Assembly: GCF_002930645.1 (NCBI RefSeq)
Contig: NZ_PSNW01000016.1
Span: 1 to 64,000, forward strand
Direction: 5' to 3'
DNA length: 64,000 nucleotides
Source of the DNA: Solimonas fluminis
GTDB lineage: Bacteria > Pseudomonadota > Gammaproteobacteria > Nevskiales > Nevskiaceae
The notes beneath the pieces were generated by a model. The model had not been told where the DNA came from. It ran no database searches and saw only the letters and a list, made by a program, of their open reading frames with translations. The translations under genes and the position numbers were made by a program. Shown here one piece after another: positions 26,112 to 32,770 of the stretch. Each line of letters starts with the position of its first letter. Position 1 is the stretch's first letter.

Positions 26112-26127
26112 ACCGGGAGACTCCGCC

Positions 26128-27483
26128 ATGAGCGCCCTGAAGCACGAGGACCTCGACCGGCCGGTCACGATCGGCGCCGAGGCCTACATCTCCGAGGACT
26201 ATGTCCGCGCCGAGCGCGACCGACTGTGGCGCCGGGTCTGGCTGCAGGCGGGCCGCGTCGAGGAGATTCCCGAGGTCGGCAGCCACATCACCTACGAGAT
26301 CCTCGATGACTCGGTGGTGATCATCCGCACCGCCGCAGACCGCATCCAGGCCTTCCACAACGTCTGCACGCACCGCGGCCGCAGGCTGGTGGACACGCCG
26401 GCCGGCGCCCACCACGCCTGCGGCAACCGCAAGGCGCTGGTCTGCCCCTTCCACGGCTGGACCTTCAACCTGCAGGGCGACTGCACGCACATCCGCGACC
26501 GGGAAGACTGGCAGGACCAGCTCACGCCGGAGAACACGCGGCTGGCCGGGGTGAAGCTGGATACCTGGGGCGGCTGGATCTGGATCAACCTCGACCCGGA
26601 CTGCGTGCCGCTGCGCGAATACCTGGAGCCGGCGGCGTCGATGCTCGACCCCTTCCAGCTGGAGAACATGCGGGTGCGCTGGCGCCGCTGGGTGGTGTTC
26701 GACTGCAACTGGAAGGTGGCGGCCGAGGCCTTCAACGAGATCTACCACGTCGACGTCACCCACCCGGAGTTCAAGCAGTTCGGCGAGTTCCGCGGCTGGG
26801 CGCGCTCCCAGGGCCTGCACAGCAACATCGGCTACGACGCGCCGAAGAACGTCGACGCCAACCAGCAGGCCAAGCTGCGCATCGGCACCGGGGATGCCCG
26901 CCTGTCCACGGCGCAGATGCAGAACTTCACCTGGACGCAGGTCAACACCAATACCACGCAGACCCTGGTGGATGCGGCCAACCGGCTGGCCGACGAACTG
27001 CCGGAGGGCACGCCGCCGGGCGAGGTTCTGATGCACTGGCTCAAGTCGGCGCGCGAGGCCGATGCGGCGCGCGGCGTGGTCTGGCCGACGATCGACCCGG
27101 CGCATGTCGGCAGGAGCGGCACGGCCTGGCAGATCTTCCCGAGCTTCCAGATCGGTCATGCCGTGAACAACGCGCTCTGCTACAACTTCAAGCCCCACGG
27201 CTACAACCCGAACCAGTGCATCTTCGAGGTGGCCGTCTACGAATTGTTTCCCAAGGGCGCGGAGCCGAAGACGGAATGGGAATACACGCCGGTGGGCGAC
27301 CCCCGCTGGCGCACGGTGCTGCCGCAGGACTTCTCCAACATGGCGGCGGTGCAGCAGGGCATGAAGTCGGCGGGCTTCCGGGGGACGCAGCCGAACCCGT
27401 ACCGCGAACGCGCCATCGCCAACCTGCACCTGAACCTGGCGCGCTACATGGGTACGGGGGCGCCGCGGTTGCTGAAGGGCTGA
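26128..27483 (+). CDS. Rieske non-heme iron oxygenase, alpha subunit
   Basis: 451 aa. The Rieske [2Fe-2S] ligands are visible as CTHRG (about residue 90) and CPFHGW (about 111). The mononuclear iron site is in the segment NWKVAAEAFNEIYHVDVTH, the usual N/E-x3-H-x4-H layout, with a later Asp expected. This family hydroxylates or demethylates aromatic and sterol-like rings and needs a ferredoxin/reductase, which is not encoded here. GGGAGA precedes the ATG. It ends a three-gene unit and faces the RND operon across a REP-like hairpin. Confidence 0.94.
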   Translation: MSALKHEDLDRPVTIGAEAYISEDYVRAERDRLWRRVWLQAGRVEEIPEVGSHITYEILDDSVVIIRTAADRIQAFHNVCTHRGRRLVDTPAGAHHACGNRKALVCPFHGWTFNLQGDCTHIRDREDWQDQLTPENTRLAGVKLDTWGGWIWINLDPDCVPLREYLEPAASMLDPFQLENMRVRWRRWVVFDCNWKVAAEAFNEIYHVDVTHPEFKQFGEFRGWARSQGLHSNIGYDAPKNVDANQQAKLRIGTGDARLSTAQMQNFTWTQVNTNTTQTLVDAANRLADELPEGTPPGEVLMHWLKSAREADAARGVVWPTIDPAHVGRSGTAWQIFPSFQIGHAVNNALCYNFKPHGYNPNQCIFEVAVYELFPKGAEPKTEWEYTPVGDPRWRTVLPQDFSNMAAVQQGMKSAGFRGTQPNPYRERAIANLHLNLARYMGTGAPRLLKG

Positions 27484-27546
27484 GCGCCAGGGCTGCCATC
27501 AGCCCAGGGTAGCAGCACAGGCCGTCCCTTCAGCACGGGTCGGCTG

Positions 27547-27587
27547 GTTACCGTTCACCCTTCGACAAGCTCAGGGCGAACGGTAAC
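27547..27587. repeat. REP-like hairpin, CTTCGACAAGCTCAG family
   Basis: Ten-bp arms GTTACCGTTC/GAACGGTAAC enclose the widespread proteobacterial repeat core CCCTTCGACAAGCTCAGGG. It sits between the convergent Rieske and RND genes, where it can act as a two-way terminator. A second, shorter copy is at 32,464. Confidence 0.75.
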
Positions 27588-27601
27588 TCTTTCGGGGCTT
27601 C

Positions 27602-30600
27602 CTAGGCTTCCGCGGCGGCGCTCTCATGGCGGCGCGGGGACAGCCGCAGCTTCACCTCGTCGATGATCTCGAACACCACCGGCACCACCAGCAGGCTCAG
27701 CACGGTGGAGGTGATCAGGCCGCCGATGACCACCACCGCCATCGGCTGGCGGAAGCTGCTGCCGCCGCCGAGGTCCACCGCGATCGGGATCATGCCGGCG
27801 GTCATCGCCACGGTGGTCATCACGATCGGCCGGGCGCGCTTGTGGCAGGCGTCGACCAGCGCGTCGATGCGGTCCATGCCCAGGTCGCGGCGCGCCATGA
27901 TCGCGTAGTCCACCAGCAGGATGGAGTTCTTGGTGACGATGCCGACCAGCATCAGCAGGCCGATCAGCGAGGACATCGACAGGTCGTAGCCGAAGAACCA
28001 CATCAGGCCCAGCGCGCCGGTGGAGGCCAGCGGCAGCGCGGCCAGCACCGTCAGCGGCTGGCCGAAGTCGTGGAACAGCAGGACCATGACGGCATAGACG
28101 CAGAAGATGCCGGCGAGCATCGCCAGTGCGAAGCCGCCGAACATCTCGGACATGTATTCGATGTCGCCCGAGAGCACCAGTTCCACCCCCGCCGGCAGCT
28201 GCTTGAGCGTCGGCAGGTTCTTCGCGCGCTTCAGCACGTCGCCCACCGGCTGGCCGTTGAGGTCCACCGCCAGCTGCACGACGCGCTGGCGGTCGTAGCG
28301 GTCGATCTGCGCGGGACCGCCGGTGACATGGATGTCGGCGATGTTGCCCAGCGGGACCGCCGCGCCGTTGTTGCCGCGCACGCGCAGCTGCGCCACCAGG
28401 TCGGGATCGCGGCGCGACTCCGGGTCCAGCGCCACGCGCACGTAGACCTGGCGCCCCGGCAGGTTCAGCCGCGGCAGGTTGAAGTCGTAGTCGCCGCTGG
28501 TGGCGACGCGCACGGCCTGGGCGATGGCCGCCGAGGTGATGCCCATTTCCGCCGCCCGCGCGAAGTCCGGGCGGATCACGATCTCGGGCCGCAGCAGGCT
28601 GGCGGTGGAGGTCACGGCGCCGATGCCGGGCAGGCTGCGCAGCTCGCTCTCCAGCGAGCGCGCGGCCTTCAGTGTCGCCGCCGGGTCGTCGCCGGTGAGC
28701 ATCAGCGTCATCTTCTCGCCCGGCGTGCCGCGGCCGAGGCTGGTGCGGGCGCCGGGCAGCGCGGCGAGGCGCTTGCTGATGTCGGCGCGGACCTCGGGCA
28801 GCTTGCGCCCGGTCTTCCCGATGTTGAGCAGGCGCAGGGTGAGCTGGGCGGTGCGCACCTCGGCGGCCGCCATGTCGGCGCGCATCGCGCCGGTCTTCAC
28901 GCCGCCGCCCACGACCGTGAGCACCGCGCTGATCTCGGGCACGTCGGCCAGCAGCAGGCGGGCGCGCTCGGCCAGCGCCGTGGTCTGGTCGAGCGAGCTG
29001 CCCGGCGGCCCCTCCAGGATCACGAACTCGGTGCTCTCGTCCTGGCCCGCGATGAAGGCGGTGGGCAGCTGGCTGATCAGCACCAGGGACATCAGGAAAA
29101 AGGCACCCGCCGCCAGGACCGTGGCCCAGGGATGCTCCAGGCACCAGCGCACGGTGACCAGGTAGCGCCTCATCAGCGGCCCGTCGGTCCAGGTATGCGC
29201 CGCCGGCCGCAGCATGTAGGCCGACATCATCGGCGTCAGCAGGCGCGCCACCAGCAGCGAAAACAGCACCGCCGCCGCCGCGGTCCAGCCGAACTGGCGG
29301 AACAGGTCGCCGGTCAGGCCGGGGACGAAGGCGGTGGGCAGGAACACCGCGACCAGGGTCAAGGTGGTTGCGATCACCGCCAGGCCGATCTCGTCGGCGG
29401 CCTCCATCGCCGCCTGCCTGGGCGGCTTGCCCATCTGCAGGTGGCGCATGATGTTCTCCACCTCGACGATGGCATCGTCGACCAGGACGCCAATGACCAG
29501 CGTCAGCGCCAGCAGCGACAGCACGTTCAGGGTGAAACCGAACCACTGCAGCGCCAGGAAGGTCGGGATGATCGACAGCGGCAGCGCCACGGCGGAGACG
29601 AAGGTGGCGCGCCAATCGCGCAGGAACAGCCAGACCACCAGCACGGCGAGGACGGTGCCCTCGATCAGCGCGCCCATGGCGTGGCCGTACTCCTGCTCGG
29701 TGAAGTCGACCGAGTTCGAGACCTCCACCATCTGCACGGCGGGATGCGACCGCAGCAGCCTTGCCACCTCGGCCCGCGCGCCGCGCGCCGCGGTCACCTC
29801 GTCCATGCCCTGCGCGCGCATGACCTCGAAGCTGACCACGCGCTTGCCGTCCAGCAGGGCGATCTGGCTGCGCTCGGCGATGGTGTCGCTGACCCGGGCC
29901 ACGTCGGCCAGGCGCAGGCGCCGGCCGTCGGCCAGCGGCAGCGACAGGGCCGCCAGTTCCTCGGCGCTGCCGACCGTACCCAGGGCGCGCACGGTCTGTT
30001 CCAGCCCGCCGAGGCTGCCGCGGCCGCCGGGCGCTTCCTGCTGCATGCTGCGCAGCTGCGCGCTGATCTCGCCGGCCGTCACGCCCAGGGACTGCAGGCG
30101 TGCCGGGTCCAGTTCCACCTGCACCTCGCGCGTGACGCCGCCCTTGCGATTGACCTGCGCCACGCCGCGCACGTGCAGCAGGGCCTTGGCCACGACATCG
30201 TCGATGAACCAGGACAGATCGGTCTCGTCCATCGTCGGCGCGATGACGGCATAGGTCAGCAGCGGCATGCCGGCGACGTCGACGCGCGCCACCACCGGCT
30301 CCTGCATCTCGTCCGGCAACTTGGTGCGGATGCGCGTGATGGCATCGCGCACGTCGGTCACCGCCTCGGTCAGGTTCTTCTCGTAGGCGAACTCGACCAT
30401 GAGCAGCACCATGCCATCGTTGATGGTGGTGGTGACGTGGCGCACCGCGCCGATGCTGGAGATGGAGTCCTCGATCGGCCGCGCGACCTCGGCCTCCAGC
30501 TGCACCGGCGAGGCGCCCGGCATGGCCGCCTGCACCGTCACCGACGGGAAGGCCATGTCGGGCAGGTACTGGATGCCCAGGCCGCGGAAGGCGACCAGGC

Positions 30601-30673
30601 CCGCGACCGTCAGCATGATGAACAGCAGGATCGACGGCGTGGGCTTGTTGATCGCCCAGGACGAGAAGTTCAT
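27602..30673 (-). CDS. RND efflux permease (HAE1-like)
   Basis: 1023 aa, close to full length for AcrB-class pumps. The N-terminal TM1 (FLLFIMLTVAGLVAFRGLGIQYLPD), two large periplasmic loops, and the TM4 proton-relay pair in GVLVDDAIVEVENI are all present; the C-terminal half repeats the layout. It drives proton-coupled export of lipophilic compounds through a tripartite complex. The ATG overlaps the membrane-fusion gene's stop as ATGA. No outer-membrane channel is encoded next to it, so it must borrow one. Export of toxic catabolic intermediates is plausible but inferred. Confidence 0.95.
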   Translation of the reverse strand: MNFSSWAINKPTPSILLFIMLTVAGLVAFRGLGIQYLPDMAFPSVTVQAAMPGASPVQLEAEVARPIEDSISSIGAVRHVTTTINDGMVLLMVEFAYEKNLTEAVTDVRDAITRIRTKLPDEMQEPVVARVDVAGMPLLTYAVIAPTMDETDLSWFIDDVVAKALLHVRGVAQVNRKGGVTREVQVELDPARLQSLGVTAGEISAQLRSMQQEAPGGRGSLGGLEQTVRALGTVGSAEELAALSLPLADGRRLRLADVARVSDTIAERSQIALLDGKRVVSFEVMRAQGMDEVTAARGARAEVARLLRSHPAVQMVEVSNSVDFTEQEYGHAMGALIEGTVLAVLVVWLFLRDWRATFVSAVALPLSIIPTFLALQWFGFTLNVLSLLALTLVIGVLVDDAIVEVENIMRHLQMGKPPRQAAMEAADEIGLAVIATTLTLVAVFLPTAFVPGLTGDLFRQFGWTAAAAVLFSLLVARLLTPMMSAYMLRPAAHTWTDGPLMRRYLVTVRWCLEHPWATVLAAGAFFLMSLVLISQLPTAFIAGQDESTEFVILEGPPGSSLDQTTALAERARLLLADVPEISAVLTVVGGGVKTGAMRADMAAAEVRTAQLTLRLLNIGKTGRKLPEVRADISKRLAALPGARTSLGRGTPGEKMTLMLTGDDPAATLKAARSLESELRSLPGIGAVTSTASLLRPEIVIRPDFARAAEMGITSAAIAQAVRVATSGDYDFNLPRLNLPGRQVYVRVALDPESRRDPDLVAQLRVRGNNGAAVPLGNIADIHVTGGPAQIDRYDRQRVVQLAVDLNGQPVGDVLKRAKNLPTLKQLPAGVELVLSGDIEYMSEMFGGFALAMLAGIFCVYAVMVLLFHDFGQPLTVLAALPLASTGALGLMWFFGYDLSMSSLIGLLMLVGIVTKNSILLVDYAIMARRDLGMDRIDALVDACHKRARPIVMTTVAMTAGMIPIAVDLGGGSSFRQPMAVVVIGGLITSTVLSLLVVPVVFEIIDEVKLRLSPRRHESAAAEA

Positions 30674-31782
30674 GGCGCGGGACCGGCGGGCACCACCTGC
30701 ACCAGGACGCCTTCGGAGAGGAAGGCGCCGCCGGACTTCACGTAGCGCGCCGCGGGATCGACCCTGCCCTGCAGCTCGATGGACTCGCCCTGGCGGCGGC
30801 CGGTCCCGACCTTGACCAGGTGCACGCGGCTCTGCCCATCGACCTGCATCAGGTACTGGTTGCCGTCGCGCTGCACGATCGCCGCCTCCGGCACCGTCAG
30901 GGCCTCGCGCGCCGGAAGGGCGAAGCGGCCGGTCAGGTACATGCCGGCGGCCAGCCCGCTATCGGCGGGCAGATCGACGTAGGCCAGGCCGTTGCGCGTA
31001 CCGGAGTCCACGGTCGGCGACAGCTGCCGCAGCTTGCCCGCTACCGTCCGGCCGTCGAGGGTGGTGAGCGTGGCCGAGGCTCCGGGCTGCAGCCGCTGCA
31101 TGGCATTGGCCGTGACCTCGGCGCGCCATTCCAGGCGGTTGCGGCGCACCATGCGGAACAGCTCGGTCCCCATCGGGCTGACGGCCCCCACCGTGGCGGC
31201 TCGCCCCGAGATCACGCCGTCGTCCGGCGCGACCACGCGGGCGTAGCGCAGCTTCAGCGCCTGCGCGCGATGCTGCGCCTGGGCCGAGGCCAGTTGCGCC
31301 TCGGCGACCCTGGCCTGCGTGCGGTACATCTGGCCGGTCTGCTTGGCCATGGCGTCCAGCGATTCGAGGCGGTCGGCGCGAGCGGCGTCGGCCCTGGCCT
31401 TCTCGAGATTGGCCGAGGCCTCGGCCACCATCGCATCGAGCCGCGCCAGGTCGGCGCGCAGGCTGTCCTCGCTGAAGCGGGCCAGCAACTGCCCCTTGCG
31501 GACGCTGTCGCCGACGTTCACCAGCACCTCGTCGAGACGCACGCCGCCCACCTCGGCCCCGATCACCGCCTCCTGCCAGGCGGCGACCTCGCCGCTGGCG
31601 ACCAGTGCGTCCGGCCAGGTCTCGCGCTGCGGCGAAATCACCTCCACGGTGAGCACCGGCTGCGGGGCCGCGGGCGGCTCGGCCTCGCCGCCGCAGGCGG
31701 ACAGCAGGACCGGACCGAGCATGGCGAGGAGGATGGACAGGGGGCGCCGGCCGCCCCCGATGATTCCGGCTTGAACTGTCAT
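30670..31782 (-). CDS. RND periplasmic membrane-fusion lipoprotein
   Basis: 370 aa. The signal peptide ends in the lipobox LLSAC, so the protein is lipid-anchored to the inner membrane. The HlyD-type order is clear: a beta-barrel and lipoyl half (VIGAEVGGVRLDEVLVNVGDSVRKGQLLARF), a long alpha-hairpin (LARLDAMVAEASANLEKARADAARA), the second lipoyl half (VVAPDDGVISGRAATVGAVSPMGTELFRMV), then barrel and membrane-proximal domains. The ATG at 31,782 is chosen because the upstream in-frame extension lacks signal-peptide character. It is first in the operon, downstream of two palindromic operator-like sites. Confidence 0.93.
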   Translation of the reverse strand: MTVQAGIIGGGRRPLSILLAMLGPVLLSACGGEAEPPAAPQPVLTVEVISPQRETWPDALVASGEVAAWQEAVIGAEVGGVRLDEVLVNVGDSVRKGQLLARFSEDSLRADLARLDAMVAEASANLEKARADAARADRLESLDAMAKQTGQMYRTQARVAEAQLASAQAQHRAQALKLRYARVVAPDDGVISGRAATVGAVSPMGTELFRMVRRNRLEWRAEVTANAMQRLQPGASATLTTLDGRTVAGKLRQLSPTVDSGTRNGLAYVDLPADSGLAAGMYLTGRFALPAREALTVPEAAIVQRDGNQYLMQVDGQSRVHLVKVGTGRRQGESIELQGRVDPAARYVKSGGAFLSEGVLVQVVPAGPAP

Positions 31783-31867
31783 GACGTCCCTGCTGGAAGG
31801 GTGGCTGCAGGCCGTCCCCTTCCCTTCGATATGCGGCGTCGCGCCCCCGGCGCGATGCCTTGAATTC

Positions 31868-31886
31868 ATGAAACACAGTGTTTCAT
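31868..31886. promoter_or_regulatory. 19-bp palindrome ATGAAACAC-A-GTGTTTCAT upstream of the RND operon
   Basis: Perfect 9-bp arms around a single central base, 85 bp before the membrane-fusion start and within AT-rich DNA. Size and symmetry are typical of TetR-family operators, which commonly control RND pumps. No TetR gene is in the window. Confidence 0.7.
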
Positions 31887-31898
31887 ATCTTGATCATT

Positions 31899-31921
31899 AC
31901 AGGGCATGGGCGATGCCCTGT
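31899..31921. promoter_or_regulatory. Second inverted repeat ACAGGGCAT-GGGCG-ATGCCCTGT
   Basis: Perfect 9-bp arms with a 5-nt centre, 12 bp from the first palindrome. It could be a second operator or a short hairpin in a divergent transcript. Confidence 0.55.
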
Positions 31922-32324
31922 CAACCCAAAAACCTGCTCCGCCGGGCCGTCTCCGGAGAGATGGCGCTCGCCACGTGCCAGTCCTGGCCTTGCGGCCAGC
32001 CGTTGTCTCCGCGGGCGCCTCGTCCAGGCACGCCCGTCGCGCTGCGCGGGCTCCCCTGGTGGAGACGGCCCGGCGGGCAGCAATACCGTGTTGTTAATGA
32101 GCACCGACAGCAGGCGGACCCGGGACTCGTTCGCGGATGCGCTAGCAGAGCCCTACTGGGTTAGCCCGGCAATCGTTCTACTGCGGGGAGATTTTGGAGC
32201 CGTGAGAGGCATGGGCCGGGTGGGTGAGATCGATCCCGGTATGCGGCAGGCCTCGGTCGCTGGGGGTTCCAGCGTGAGGCCTGGCTCGATGGGAATAGGT
32301 TACGCCGGAGGGAGCGGAAGTCAT

Positions 32325-32345
32325 AACGGAGTTCCGTTTTTTTTT
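32325..32345 (+). terminator. Orphan terminator-like site on the plus strand
   Basis: A short stem (ACGG/CCGT, extendable to AACGGA/TCCGTT) is followed by a run of nine T. No plus-strand gene precedes it, so it may end an unannotated small RNA starting near 31,890. The stem is weak. Confidence 0.45.
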
Positions 32346-32463
32346 GGGGCGCCGTCCGTGGCGGGACTTCACTTCCGGATCGAGCCCCAGCCCGGCCATC
32401 CATGGCCGGGCGTTCGCCGGCGTGGAGTGCCATTCAAGGCACTCCACGACAGCCCCGGCTCAC

Positions 32464-32488
32464 CCCCTTCGACAGGCTCAGGCGAACG
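32464..32488. repeat. Short copy of the CTTCGACAGGCTCAG repeat
   Basis: CCCCTTCGACAGGCTCAGG followed by CGAACG, related to the hairpin at 27,547 but without its extended arms. Confidence 0.6.
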
Positions 32489-32564
32489 CTTGGCTAGTCA
32501 CTTCACGACTACGGAAAACCCCTCCCCCGTGTTTGCCGGGATCATCTTGCTCGCGCGCGTGTTG

Positions 32565-32690
32565 CCTCTCCCTCCGGGGGAGGTCGCGCCGCGGGCGCGG
32601 GTGAGGGGCGCGCGTGAAACAAGTGACTGCTCATGTTTGGCCCTTGTCCCTCACCCCTGCCCCTCTCCCGGAAGGAGAGGGGTTCTGCCG
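32565..32690. repeat. REPIN-like inverted pair of CTCTCC...GGTGAGGG repeats
   Basis: The left copy (32,565-32,610) reads CCTCTCCCTCCGGGGGAGG then GCGGGTGAGGGG. The right copy (32,643-32,690) is its inverse, CCCTCACCCCTGCCCCTC then TCCCGGAAGGAGAGGGG. Two REP units in opposite orientation about 35 bp apart form a REPIN-like element, a type common in Pseudomonas and Xanthomonas genomes. Confidence 0.65.
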
Positions 32691-32726
32691 CCTTGGTTTT
32701 TCCCGCAGAGGGAAGAACCAAACAAG

Positions 32727-32753
32727 AAAAGCCCAGCCGGAGGCTGGGCTTTT
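32727..32753 (-). terminator. Intrinsic terminator of the TonB receptor gene
   Basis: A 12-bp stem AAAAGCCCAGCC/GGCTGGGCTTTT with loop GGA, 17 bp beyond the stop. The minus-strand product ends in TTTTCTTG, giving a proper U-tract. Confidence 0.92.
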
Positions 32754-32770
32754 CGGGTGACGCCTGCGGC

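Larger units (their letters stand above)
31922..32726. other. Long gene-free interval with hairpins and repeats
   Basis: About 800 bp without a supportable gene; all frames are poor. It holds a T-run terminator-like site (32,325), the hairpins CCCGGCCAT/ATGGCCGGG (32,391-32,410) and CGTGGAGTGCC/GGCACTCCACG (32,421-32,448), and two REP-like repeat types. It separates the RND promoter region from the 3' end of the TonB receptor. Confidence 0.6.

Noticed and set aside
27626-30745. A 1039-codon plus-strand frame antisense to the RND permease
   Set aside because: It is the mirror of a well-conserved gene in high-GC DNA; its protein is His/Gln/Arg-rich low-complexity sequence with no domain.
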